64,000 bases of DNA, taken from positions 1 through 64,000 of the forward strand of contig DXCU01000103.1 of assembly GCA_019115845.1 (NCBI GenBank), given 5' to 3'. The notes under the pieces were generated by a model. It was not told the origin of the DNA and did no database searches. It saw only the letters and a list, made by a program, of their open reading frames with translations. The position numbers and the translations under genes were made by a program. The stretch comes from Candidatus Rubneribacter avistercoris. GTDB lineage: Bacteria > Actinomycetota > Coriobacteriia > Coriobacteriales > Eggerthellaceae. This document shows positions 36,465 through 44,394 of this stretch, piece by piece (position 1 is the first letter of the stretch; every line of letters starts with the position of its first letter).

Positions 36465-37418
36465 ATGCGGGGAAGGGGCGGCGTGGAGGTACTGGCGGCA
36501 ATGGCGGCGGGGGTGCTGGTGGGGGCGACCGTGTTCCCCGAGCGGCTCAAAGGCGTGCTCGAGAAGCTCACGCTCGCGGCAACGGGCCTGCTCATCTTCG
36601 CGATGGGCGCGACGCTGGGCGGGCGCGAGGCGTTTTTGGAGGAGCTTGCCGCGGTAGGCTGGGCAAGCGCGCTGTTCTGCGTCGTGCCCGCAGCGCTGTC
36701 CACGGCGGCGGTGTACGCGCTCACAAGCGCGTTCATGGGCGATATCGCGCGCCGTCCGGCGGGACCGCGCGTGGAGTCCGCACGCGAGGACGCCTCGGCG
36801 GGCGGTGGCGAGGCGGTCATGATAGGCGTGGCGGTGGGCGCGCTCGTGCTCGGCGCGGCCTACGGCCTTGCGGGCGCGTCGCTGGCGCCTCTTGACGCGG
36901 TGGCCCGGCATTCGGATGCCGTCCTGTACGCGCTCATGTTCCTGGTCGGCATCAGCGTGGGCGGCAGCCGCGGGCTTGTGGGCAAGCTGCGGCAGTACCA
37001 CGTGCGCGTGCTCATCATCCCCGCCGGCATCGTGGCCGGCTCGGTGGCCGGCGGGCTTCTGTGCGCGCCGCTTGCAGGGCTTTCGCTTCCCGAGGGCGCG
37101 GCCGTGGCGTCGGGGCTTGGCTGGTACAGCCTCGCCGGCGTCATGATGACCGGCATCGCCGGCGCGCAGGTGGGCAGCATCACGTTTCTGGCGAACCTCT
37201 TGCGCGAGATCCTGTCGTTTTTCTGCATACCGTGGATAGCGCGGCACCTCAACTACCCCACCTGCATCGCGCCCGCCGGCGCCACGAGCGAGGACACCAC
37301 GCTGCCCATGATGATCCGCTGCACCAACGGCGAGACGGTGGTGCTCTCGGTGCTCAACGGTGTCATCTGCTCGGCGTTGGTGCCCGTGCTGATAGAGGGC
37401 TTTCACCAGCTCATGTAG
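36465..37418 (+). CDS. lysO: LysO-family (YbjE) amino acid exporter
   Basis: Predicted exporter of lysine or a related amino acid. The 317-residue protein has eight or more hydrophobic helices. It contains the family signature VASGLGWYSLAGVMMT, the following LANLLREILSFFCIPW, and GATSEDTTLPMM near the end. These align well by eye with E. coli YbjE. The start is either ATG 36465 or GTG 36483; the latter has GGGGAAGGGG upstream, so the N-terminus may be six residues shorter. TAAGAT at 36437-36442 is a possible -10. It lies 74 bp behind the DUF2130 gene. Substrate assignment rests on family membership. Confidence 0.85.
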   Translation: MRGRGGVEVLAAMAAGVLVGATVFPERLKGVLEKLTLAATGLLIFAMGATLGGREAFLEELAAVGWASALFCVVPAALSTAAVYALTSAFMGDIARRPAGPRVESAREDASAGGGEAVMIGVAVGALVLGAAYGLAGASLAPLDAVARHSDAVLYALMFLVGISVGGSRGLVGKLRQYHVRVLIIPAGIVAGSVAGGLLCAPLAGLSLPEGAAVASGLGWYSLAGVMMTGIAGAQVGSITFLANLLREILSFFCIPWIARHLNYPTCIAPAGATSEDTTLPMMIRCTNGETVVLSVLNGVICSALVPVLIEGFHQLM

Positions 37419-37553
37419 GGTGCCGCAACAGCGCCGCGCCACCGCAGGCGACCGCCCCCTCCGCGTCCCTCGCCCCTTCGAGTTCCCTCCGCCCGCCGCC
37501 CCCCTCCGCCCCCCTGGCCGAGCTTGCGCCATTTCCGAAAACCCGCAAAACCG

Positions 37554-37582
37554 TTGTGCGACCGCGTCCGGGGCGGTAGCAT
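37554..37582 (+). promoter_or_regulatory. Promoter of the degenerate Fic gene
   Basis: TTGTGC (37554-37559) and TAGCAT (37577-37582) are 17 bp apart, 47 bp before the ATG. Confidence 0.5.
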
Positions 37583-37628
37583 GGGCGGGGTCGGCATGGG
37601 GGCCGGCGCCGACGAGGGGGATGATCCT

Positions 37629-38834
37629 ATGTACAAGCCCTTTCCGCTGAAGGGTCTGCGCTTTTCCATCTCGCCCGAAACGCAGGCCAACGTCGCCCGC
37701 GCCGAGCACGCGCTCGTGCGCATGGAGGACAAGGCGCTCAACGGCCGCGCGGGCGGTTCGCTTCGGCGGGTGCTGTCGCGGCTTGAGGCGGTTTCCGCCA
37801 TCCGCATCGAGGGCAAGGCGCTGCGCCTCATGGCGCTGCTCCGGTTGGAGGCCTGCGCGGCGAGCGAGGGCGATGCCCGCGCGTGCGCAGAGCCCTTCGA
37901 CCTTTTCGGCTTTGAGCGCGAAGAGGAGAGGCGGGCGGCGGTGGAGGTGCTGCGCTTCGAGCGGGTCCTCGACCGCATCTACGGCCCCAAGCCTCCCGCC
38001 TCCCCGTTTTCCCTGGAGGATCTGCTCGACATCCACTCCATCGCGTGTTTGGGGCGCCCGGCCAAGGAGACCGGCTCCGGGCTGCGTCGGCGGAAGTGGT
38101 CGGTCGATGGGGGCAGCCCCGCCGCGAAGGTGTACAAGCCCTCGCCGGCCGAGGAGGTTCCCTCGCTCGTGGACGACCTCGTGGCCTTCGTGCGCCATGA
38201 GGCGTACAGCCCCATCACCCAGGTGGCCATCGCGCATTTCCAGTTCGAAAGCATCAAGCCCTTCAAGTCGGGTATGGACAAAACCGGTCGGCTCATGTGC
38301 CACGACATCCTTCGCCGTCGCGGCCTCATGACCGGCGTGGTGGCCCCTATCGGCCTCGAGCCGGCCATCGATACGGCGAGCCACGCCCAAGCCCTGCTGC
38401 CGTACAACTTCGGCGTGTCCATAGACAAGGCGAACTTCATGGCGATCATCGACCAATGGGTCGATTTCTGCGCGTTGTCGGCGGAGGCGTCGGCGCGCGT
38501 GGCCGACGTGTACCTTGACGCCATCCTCAAGGTGAGGGAGTCGTGGGTAGACGACTTCGGCAGGCCGAACAAGGGGTCGGCTCTTGAGGCGCTGCTCGAT
38601 TTGCTCCCGGGCACGCCGGTGCTCACGGTGAGGCAGGCGGCGGCGCTCACGGGCAAAAGCCTGTCCTCCGCCAACGACGCGCTGCTCAGGCTCGAGCGGG
38701 CGGGCGTTGTGGAGGAGGCGGACCGGTTCCAGCGCGGCCGCCTGTTCGTGGCTCGGCGCGCCGTGGACGTGCTTGAGGAGCTGGCGAAGCGCATCACGCC
38801 CGACCGCCCGGTCGATCGCGACTCGCTGGCCTGA
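37629..38834 (+). CDS. Fic-fold protein with altered active site and C-terminal winged helix
   Basis: A 401-residue cytoplasmic protein. Residues about 30-150 resemble a Fic N-terminal helical domain, including an IEGK segment like the inhibitory helix of Fic enzymes. The Fic core is recognisable from AHFQFESIKPFKSG. However, the canonical HPFxxGNGR reads KPFKSGMDKTGR (from residue 210): the catalytic histidine is lysine, the asparagine is lost and extra residues separate Gly from Arg. AMP transfer by the normal mechanism is therefore unlikely. The C-terminal 80 residues contain a winged helix (LTVRQAAALTGKSLSSANDA). The ATG follows GAGGGGGATG. It could be a regulatory or DNA-binding relic of a Fic enzyme. 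Confidence 0.75.
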   Translation: MYKPFPLKGLRFSISPETQANVARAEHALVRMEDKALNGRAGGSLRRVLSRLEAVSAIRIEGKALRLMALLRLEACAASEGDARACAEPFDLFGFEREEERRAAVEVLRFERVLDRIYGPKPPASPFSLEDLLDIHSIACLGRPAKETGSGLRRRKWSVDGGSPAAKVYKPSPAEEVPSLVDDLVAFVRHEAYSPITQVAIAHFQFESIKPFKSGMDKTGRLMCHDILRRRGLMTGVVAPIGLEPAIDTASHAQALLPYNFGVSIDKANFMAIIDQWVDFCALSAEASARVADVYLDAILKVRESWVDDFGRPNKGSALEALLDLLPGTPVLTVRQAAALTGKSLSSANDALLRLERAGVVEEADRFQRGRLFVARRAVDVLEELAKRITPDRPVDRDSLA

Positions 38835-39041
38835 TCCTTCTCGCTTGCGCCTTTCGCCCTTGCCCTCGCCGGCGCCGCCGGCGTCGGGCGCCTGCGCGTC
38901 CGCGTTCGGCGATTGCGGCTTTTCCGGGTTCCCGCAAAACGTCCCAAGGGGGACCGCGCCCAACGTATACTCGGGCTGCGGCCGAGGGCGGACGCGCTGC
39001 GAGGCCGCGAACGCGAGAAGAGACGAGAGGAGAGGGAAGCC

Positions 39042-41552
39042 ATGACGGAGGCGAGGCGAGGTTTAAGCGGTTTGAGCATGAGGCGGCGCCGGTTTTTGCA
39101 GCTTGCCGCGGGGACGGCTGCGGCTGCGGCGTCGGGGGCGTTTCTGGGATCGTGCGCCCCGAAGGCGGCCGAGGAGGACGCGGGAGGCGCGACCGAGCCG
39201 GCGGGCACCGGGCAGCCGGATTACGACAAGATCGTGCGCACGGTGTGCGCTCCCAACTGCGTGGGCAGCTGCGGCATCAACGCCTACGTGAAAGACGACG
39301 TGATAGTGAAGGTGGAGCCGGCCGATTTTCCCGACAACGCCTACCATCGCATCTGCCTGCGCGGTGTGTCGAACGCCCTGCAGCGCGTGTACTCGCCCGA
39401 CCGGGTGAAGTACCCCATGCGGCGCACGGGCGAGCGCGGCAGCGGCGAGTTCGAGCGCATCAGCTGGGAGGAGGCCATCGACCTCATCTACGAGAAGATG
39501 CAGCACAACATGGACACCTACGGGCCCACGGCGAACGCGTTTCTGGGCATGACCGGCAACTACGGCGTGTTTCCCCAGATCATTGATTCGCTTTTGGCCA
39601 TGACCTACGACGGCACGTCGTTCACGAACTTCGGCATCATGGGCGACAACGCGTGCAACATGGGGTTTTTGCCCACGCTGGGCGTGCAGCAGGACGGCAG
39701 CTCGTGGGAGGACCTCATCGGGTCGAAGGCCATCATCATGTTCGGCTGCAACTACGCCGAGACGAACATGCAGGAGATGCACTTCATCTTCGACGCGCAG
39801 GAGGCCGGCAGCAAGCTCGTCGTGGTGGATCCGCGTTTCTCGCGCACGGCGGCGAAGGCCGACAAGTGGGTGCCCATCCGCCCCGGCACCGACGCGGCGC
39901 TCGCCTTGGGCATGATGAACTGGATTGTCGCCAACAACAGGCACGACGAGGACTACATCAGAACCTGCACCAACGGCGCGTTCTTGGTGGACCTCGCCAC
40001 CAAGAAGCTTGTGCGCCTGGGCGAGGACTACGCCGTGTGGGACGAGGCTGCGGGCAAGGCCGTGCCCGTGGCGGCACTGCCCGACGACGCGAAGCCCGCC
40101 TACCCCTCGGTGCGGGTGAGCGGCGAGGTGCCGAAGGAGGCCGAGGTGCCGCAGACAGCGGCGCTTACGGGATCCTACGAGGTGGAGGTCGATGGCCGGA
40201 CCGTGAGCGCGAAGCCGGCGTTCCAGCTGCTCGTTGAGTCCCTGGAGGCGTACTCGCCCGAGGCTGCGAGCGAGATCTGCGAGGTGCCCGCCGACGACAT
40301 CGTGGCGCTGGCCGATCTCTACACCACCGAGACGCCCGCCTGCCTGCGCGTGAGCCAGGGGACGAACCGCTACTGGAACGGGCATCTTCCCACGCGCGCC
40401 CTCATCCAGATGGCGGCCATCACGGGCAACATCGGAAAGCCCCACGCCAACGTCAACTGGGCCGGCGGCAGCCTCATGCGCATCCTGTTCTCGCTCGGGC
40501 CCACGGCCGTCACCACGCGCGAGGGCCACGCGTCCACGTCGCTGCCGGGATCGCAGTGGTACGACATCGTGGCGTCCCAGGACCCGTACCCGGTCAAGCT
40601 GCTCTGGACGCACAACTACGGCTGGGGCACGCAGGGACCCGACCGCAACCGCATGGAGCGGGAGGTGCTGCCCCAGCTCGACTTCATCATCGTGTCCGAC
40701 TCCATCATGACGCCCGGCGCCCAGTACGCCGATCTTGTTCTGCCGGTGACGAGCTACTATGAGGAGCCTTTCGAGATCGTGGCGGCGTGGTCGTCGATGT
40801 ACGTGCAGGTGCGCGAGCAGGCCATCAGCCCTATGTTCGAGGCGAAGACCGACTATCAGGTGGCCCAGATGCTGGCCGAGCGGTTCGGCATCCTCGAGGA
40901 GACGGAGTGGCGCCTCGACATCGAGGAGTACGGGCGCGACCACATCCTCAAGGAGAGCGTCACGCCCGAGTTCGCGGAGATCGACTTCGACGAGCTTATG
41001 GAGAAAAAGGTGGTGCGGGCGAACTTCCCGGAGAACTACGTGGCGTTCGAGAGCATGCGCTTCGCCACTCCCAGCGGCAAGATAGAGCTTTACACCGAGG
41101 ATCTGACGGAGTTCGGCGAGGAGCTGGCCTGCCATTACGAGCCGCTCGAGGGCAACCGCTCGCCAGCTGCCGCGACGTATCCGCTCACGTTCATGAACTG
41201 CCGCACCGTGTACACGACGCACTCCCAGCACGTGCAGCTGCCGTGGATCCGCGAGGTGGCGCCCGAGCCGCGGCTCGAGATGGCGCCTGCGGACGCCGAG
41301 GCGCGCGGCATCGCCACCGGCGATGTGGTGGAGGTGTTCAACGATCGCGGCTCCTACAAGGTGAAGGCGCTCGTCACCCCCGAGATCAAGCCCGGCTGCC
41401 TCAACCAGCGGCAGGGGTGGTGGCCCAAGGACTTCCCCGAGAACACCCATTACAGCGCCCTCATCCAGATGACGCTCAATCCGGCGCAAGACGCCATATC
41501 CGAGACGAACTTCGCGCCTTACGACAACCTCGTCGAAGTGAGAAAGGCCTAG
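39042..41552 (+). CDS. Second molybdopterin oxidoreductase catalytic subunit, lipoprotein-type
   Basis: Exported molybdenum or tungsten enzyme of the DMSO reductase superfamily, 836 residues. The signal combines a twin-arginine motif (RRRRFLQLA) with a lipobox ending FLGSC at Cys38. The proximal 4Fe-4S cluster is bound by Cys69, Cys73, Cys77 and Cys105. Cofactor-binding regions include MFGCNYAETNM, VVVDPRFSRTAAKADKWVPI and the C-terminal GDVVEVFNDRGSYKVKA. AGAGGGAAG precedes the ATG. A ferredoxin subunit and a TorD chaperone follow, but no membrane anchor. Lipid anchoring may replace that anchor for membrane attachment. Its closest functional relatives cannot be named by eye; it is clearly divergent from the enzyme at 13087. 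Confidence 0.92.
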   Translation: MTEARRGLSGLSMRRRRFLQLAAGTAAAAASGAFLGSCAPKAAEEDAGGATEPAGTGQPDYDKIVRTVCAPNCVGSCGINAYVKDDVIVKVEPADFPDNAYHRICLRGVSNALQRVYSPDRVKYPMRRTGERGSGEFERISWEEAIDLIYEKMQHNMDTYGPTANAFLGMTGNYGVFPQIIDSLLAMTYDGTSFTNFGIMGDNACNMGFLPTLGVQQDGSSWEDLIGSKAIIMFGCNYAETNMQEMHFIFDAQEAGSKLVVVDPRFSRTAAKADKWVPIRPGTDAALALGMMNWIVANNRHDEDYIRTCTNGAFLVDLATKKLVRLGEDYAVWDEAAGKAVPVAALPDDAKPAYPSVRVSGEVPKEAEVPQTAALTGSYEVEVDGRTVSAKPAFQLLVESLEAYSPEAASEICEVPADDIVALADLYTTETPACLRVSQGTNRYWNGHLPTRALIQMAAITGNIGKPHANVNWAGGSLMRILFSLGPTAVTTREGHASTSLPGSQWYDIVASQDPYPVKLLWTHNYGWGTQGPDRNRMEREVLPQLDFIIVSDSIMTPGAQYADLVLPVTSYYEEPFEIVAAWSSMYVQVREQAISPMFEAKTDYQVAQMLAERFGILEETEWRLDIEEYGRDHILKESVTPEFAEIDFDELMEKKVVRANFPENYVAFESMRFATPSGKIELYTEDLTEFGEELACHYEPLEGNRSPAAATYPLTFMNCRTVYTTHSQHVQLPWIREVAPEPRLEMAPADAEARGIATGDVVEVFNDRGSYKVKALVTPEIKPGCLNQRQGWWPKDFPENTHYSALIQMTLNPAQDAISETNFAPYDNLVEVRKA

Positions 41553-41562
41553 GTGACGTGCC

Positions 41563-42138
41563 ATGACGAAGTACGGATTCGCAATCAACCTGCACAGGTG
41601 CATAGGATGCCGCACCTGCTCGATCATCTGCAAGATGGAAAACGGCGTGGCCGACGGCCTGTTGCGCATGCGCGTCCTCAACGACGCGGAGGAGCTTGTT
41701 CACGACGTGCCGACGGGGGAGTACCCGAACCTTTCCATGACGTGGACGCCCGTCCCGTGCCAGCACTGCGACGACGCCCCCTGCGTGGCGGCGTGCCCCA
41801 CCGGGGCCACTGAGAAGCGCGCGGACGGCATCGTGACCGTCGACAAGGAGGCGTGCATCGGCTGCAAATCGTGCATGGAGGCATGCCCCTACGGCGCGCG
41901 CCAGTACGACGAGGAGTCGAACACGGTGGACAAATGCACGCTGTGCGCCCATCGCCTTGACGCGGGGCTGGGCACCACGGTCTGCCAGATAGCCTGCCCG
42001 GGGCGCGCCATCGTGGTGGGCGATCTGGACGATCCGGAATCCGAGGTGTCAAAGATCGTCGCCGAGCGCAAAACGACGCTCCTTTTGGAGGAGGAGGGCA
42101 CCGGCCCGCAGGCGCATTACTGGAATTCGATGGCCTGA
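41563..42138 (+). CDS. Four-cluster ferredoxin subunit of the second molybdoenzyme
   Basis: Electron-transfer subunit of 191 residues. Cysteine groups CIGCRTCSIIC (residues 13-23), CQHCDDAPCVAACP, CIGCKSCMEACP and CTLCAHR...CQIACP bind four iron-sulphur clusters. There is no signal peptide, so export probably depends on the Tat signal of the catalytic partner. The ATG lies 10 bp behind that gene's stop, the same spacing and the same AGGTGAC ribosome-binding context as in the first molybdoenzyme operon, which suggests an old duplication of the two-gene unit. Confidence 0.92.
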   Translation: MTKYGFAINLHRCIGCRTCSIICKMENGVADGLLRMRVLNDAEELVHDVPTGEYPNLSMTWTPVPCQHCDDAPCVAACPTGATEKRADGIVTVDKEACIGCKSCMEACPYGARQYDEESNTVDKCTLCAHRLDAGLGTTVCQIACPGRAIVVGDLDDPESEVSKIVAERKTTLLLEEEGTGPQAHYWNSMA

Positions 42139-42147
42139 CGCCGCCGC

Positions 42148-42177
42148 GCCGCCCGCGCCGGTGTCGGCGTGGGCGGC
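42148..42177 (+). terminator. Hairpin between ferredoxin subunit and TorD genes
   Basis: A 13-bp stem (42148-42160 with 42165-42177, one G-T pair) closes on GTGT. It has no T-run and may lower chaperone expression relative to the enzyme or protect the upstream mRNA. Confidence 0.4.
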
Positions 42178-42203
42178 TTCGGCGGGCCGGGAAGGGGGGA
42201 AAG

Positions 42204-42863
42204 ATGAGAGAGGACGAGGAGCGCGCGCTCGCCCGCGCGCAAGCGGCGCTGCTCTCGACGGCGGCGCGCGTCATGCGCAGGCCCGACGCGGCGCTGGCCG
42301 AGGACGTGATTGCGGGCCGGCTGTCGCAAGGTTTGGAGAGCCTGGTCGGCGAAGGGGCCGAGGGCGCCCTTCGCGCGCTTGGCGAGCTGCGGGCCTTCGA
42401 GGGGTCCGTCGCGCACGTCGCGCCCGACGAGCTGCGGCTTCGTTTGGAGGTTGACTACAACCGGCTGTTCGTCGGGCCCGGCGCGCTCAAGGCGCCGCCG
42501 TACGAGAGCTATTACGCGAGCGAGGCGCGCGCACCGGGATCCGGGAGGCTGCGGACCGAGGAGGAGCGCCAGGTGGCGGGCGCGTACGCGCGATGCGGTT
42601 ACGCGGTGCCCGAGGGCCTTGCCGAGCTGCCCGACCATGTGGCCGTGGAGCTGGAGTTCCTCGCGCTGCTCGCGCGCGACGAGGCGGCCGCCTGGGAGGC
42701 GGGGGACGGTCGGCGCGCGCTCGAGCTTCAGGATGCTCAGGAGGGGTTCGTCGAGGAGCACCTGGGAAGATGGATCGAGCAGCTGGCGGCCCGCGTGCGC
42801 GCGGAGGCCCGGTGCCCCCTGTATCCCGCCGTGATCGACGTCGCGGCGGCGTACTGCGCCTGA
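42204..42863 (+). CDS. TorD/DmsD-family molybdoenzyme chaperone
   Basis: Cytoplasmic chaperone of 219 residues, expected to bind the Tat signal of the catalytic subunit until the cofactor is inserted. The all-helical TorD pattern is visible: LRLEVDYNRLFVGPG followed by PPYESYYAS, then PDHVAVELEFLALLARDE. The ATG follows GGGAAGGGGGGAAAG. It closes the second molybdoenzyme operon. The first molybdoenzyme operon has no chaperone gene of its own, so this one might serve both, although such chaperones are usually specific. Confidence 0.88.
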   Translation: MREDEERALARAQAALLSTAARVMRRPDAALAEDVIAGRLSQGLESLVGEGAEGALRALGELRAFEGSVAHVAPDELRLRLEVDYNRLFVGPGALKAPPYESYYASEARAPGSGRLRTEEERQVAGAYARCGYAVPEGLAELPDHVAVELEFLALLARDEAAAWEAGDGRRALELQDAQEGFVEEHLGRWIEQLAARVRAEARCPLYPAVIDVAAAYCA

Positions 42864-42945
42864 CCGAGGTGCCCTCGGGGATGCTTCGGGGGGCACGCTG
42901 CATCCGCCCCGTCGTTCGCGTTCGTTCCGCCATTCCATCCTCTCG

Positions 42946-43019
42946 CAATGTTTCACGTGAAACATTCGTTTGCCCTGCGCGCCGCGCCGGGGGATCGCCG
43001 CGGGTTTGCTATACTGGCG
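42946..43019 (+). repeat. parS-promoter cassette, copy A
   Basis: About 75 bp running from parS through TTCGTTTGCC, a GC-rich spacer, GGGTTTGC, TATACT and GGCGG. It is repeated with few changes at 44318-44391. It contains an extended -10 (TGC followed by TATACT, 43010-43015) that should drive the Fic gene starting at 43046. Confidence 0.8.
42949..42964. promoter_or_regulatory. parS centromere site 1
   Basis: TGTTTCACGTGAAACA, a perfect match to the ParB (Spo0J) binding palindrome. It lies upstream of the second Fic gene, inside the duplicated cassette. Confidence 0.9.
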
Positions 43020-43045
43020 GCATCGTCTTTCGGAAAGGGGCGGGC

Positions 43046-43966
43046 ATGACCGCGGACAACCCATCGGATTTCCCGTACGAGCCTGTGCGCGAGACGGCCG
43101 ACTCCGTCCTGCGCCAGGGCTATTGGGACGTCGCGACGGGATTGCAGCAGGTTGACGGCCTGGTTCCGTCAGACTACCTGCGCTCTTTGGCGCACGAGCA
43201 CGCCTCCGGCGTTCGCAGCATCGAGGAGACCGGCCGTATCCTGCGCGCCTATTACCGCGAGCGCCCGCGCCAAAGCCTCGGCTCCCAAGGCTCGTGCCCC
43301 CCAGATGAACAGGATTGCCGCGAGGCCGATTTGGTGAGCCAGCGCATCGTGGAGGTGCTCTCGCGCGGGGCCTTCGCCCTCATGCCGTCAATGCTCTCCG
43401 TCGTTCACAAGGAGCTGTTTTGCGACCTTGACCCCCAGGTGTACGGGCCGGGCAGGTACAAGACCGTCGCGCTGCAAAAAAGCGAGCTTGTCCTCAACGG
43501 CGACAGCGTGGTCTATGCCGACCCCTCGCTCGTGGAGCGGTCCTTGGCGTTTTTGTTCGATGAGGAGCTTGGCTACGCGTACGGCGTCGATCTCGACGAG
43601 GCGAGCCTCGCCCATCTTGCCCGGTTCGTTGCGCGGCTGTGGCAGGTGCACCCGTTCGCGGAGGGCAATACGCGAACAGTGGCGGTGTTCACGGTCCTCT
43701 ACCTGCGCCATCTGGGATTCGACGCGGACAACGAGCCGTTCGCGCGCCATGCGCGCTATTTTCGGGATGCGCTCGTGCGTGCGAACTACCGAAACGCCAA
43801 GGCGAAGGTGATGCCCGACGCGTCGTATCTGCTCCGTTTCTTCGAGAACCTGCTTTCAGACGCCCGCCACGAGCTGCGCTCGCGCGACCTCATGGTGCAC
43901 GAGCTGTACGCCGATCCCTCGCTTTTGCGCAACGTCGATCCCTCCCGGGCAATCGCGAAGCCTTGA
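43046..43966 (+). CDS. Fic family protein
   Basis: Probable AMP- or nucleotide-transferring enzyme acting on a protein hydroxyl, 306 residues, cytoplasmic. The core motif is HPFAEGNTR, starting at the catalytic His202, close to the active HPFxxGNxR form. The surrounding helices (LARFVARLWQV, then VAVFTVLYLRHLGFD) fit the Fic domain. The residues before it (about 90-190) form the flap-bearing region. No clear inhibitory (S/T)xxxE(G/N) motif or neighbouring antitoxin gene was found. ATG 43046 follows GGAAAGGGG, about 25 bases after the predicted transcription start. Target protein unknown. Confidence 0.85.
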   Translation: MTADNPSDFPYEPVRETADSVLRQGYWDVATGLQQVDGLVPSDYLRSLAHEHASGVRSIEETGRILRAYYRERPRQSLGSQGSCPPDEQDCREADLVSQRIVEVLSRGAFALMPSMLSVVHKELFCDLDPQVYGPGRYKTVALQKSELVLNGDSVVYADPSLVERSLAFLFDEELGYAYGVDLDEASLAHLARFVARLWQVHPFAEGNTRTVAVFTVLYLRHLGFDADNEPFARHARYFRDALVRANYRNAKAKVMPDASYLLRFFENLLSDARHELRSRDLMVHELYADPSLLRNVDPSRAIAKP

Positions 43967-44022
43967 CGGCATTTCGCGCCTTCCCGCATCCTGCGCATCT
44001 ATCTGCAATCACTTTCGAATGT

Positions 44023-44038
44023 TGTTTCACGTGAAACA
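44023..44038. promoter_or_regulatory. parS centromere site 2
   Basis: A second perfect TGTTTCACGTGAAACA, here extended to an 18-bp palindrome (TT...AA). It lies 57 bp after the Fic stop codon and is not part of the duplicated cassette. Confidence 0.9.
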
Positions 44039-44133
44039 ACCGCCTGCCTCCGCAGGGCTCTCTGCTAAACCAGCGCTGGTGCGGACTCCGCTGGAGGCGA
44101 TTCGGCGAAGGGGCCGCAGGGCCTATCGGTTCC

Positions 44134-44308
44134 CCGTCCGCATCCATCCCGCCGTCCGCATCCATCCCGTCGCCCGCATTCATCCAGCTGTTCGCATCTA
44201 TCCCGCTGTTCGCTTCCGCCCTGTCGCTCGCATTCGTTCTGTTGCCCGCATCCGCTCCGCCGCCCGCATGTCCCGCCGCCCGCATCCGCCCTGTCGCTCG
44301 CTTCCGCC
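44134..44308 (+). repeat. Degenerate 18-bp tandem repeat
   Basis: About nine copies of an 18-bp unit with consensus near CCGTCGCCCGCATCCATC; one copy is 16 bp long. In one plus-strand frame the units read as six-residue repeats like RIHPAV, but there is no start signal, so I do not call a gene. It lies between parS sites 2 and 3. The rest of 43967-44394 holds parS site 2, this repeat and cassette copy B. Confidence 0.8.
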
Positions 44309-44317
44309 CCCCGTTGC

Positions 44318-44391
44318 GAATGTTTCACGTGAAACATTCGTTTGCCTTGCGCGTCGCGCCGGAGGATAGTCACGGGTTTGCTATACTGGCG
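44318..44391 (+). repeat. parS-promoter cassette, copy B
   Basis: Second copy of the cassette at 42946-43019. The extended -10 (TGC, TATACT 44382-44387) lies only seven bases before the uvrC ATG, so the uvrC transcript would have almost no leader. Confidence 0.8.
44321..44336. promoter_or_regulatory. parS centromere site 3
   Basis: A third perfect TGTTTCACGTGAAACA, 298 bp from site 2 and 1372 bp from site 1, directly upstream of uvrC. Confidence 0.9.
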
Positions 44392-44394
44392 GGC

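Noticed and set aside
36192..38963. A 923-codon minus-strand frame across the DUF2130, LysO and Fic genes
   Set aside because: It crosses three well-supported genes and their intergenic signals; composition is Arg/His/Ala-rich without motifs.
44134..44308. CRISPR array
   Set aside because: The 18-bp units are tandem, without unique spacers, and no cas gene is near.
42946..44340. Interpretation of the three palindromes as binding sites of a Fic-linked repressor
   Set aside because: The exact 16-mer is the known ParB site and one copy lies away from any promoter, so the centromere reading is simpler.
44242..44394. Longer uvrC start at 44242
   Set aside because: The added residues come from the tandem repeat, parS and promoter; the ATG at 44395 is after the promoter.
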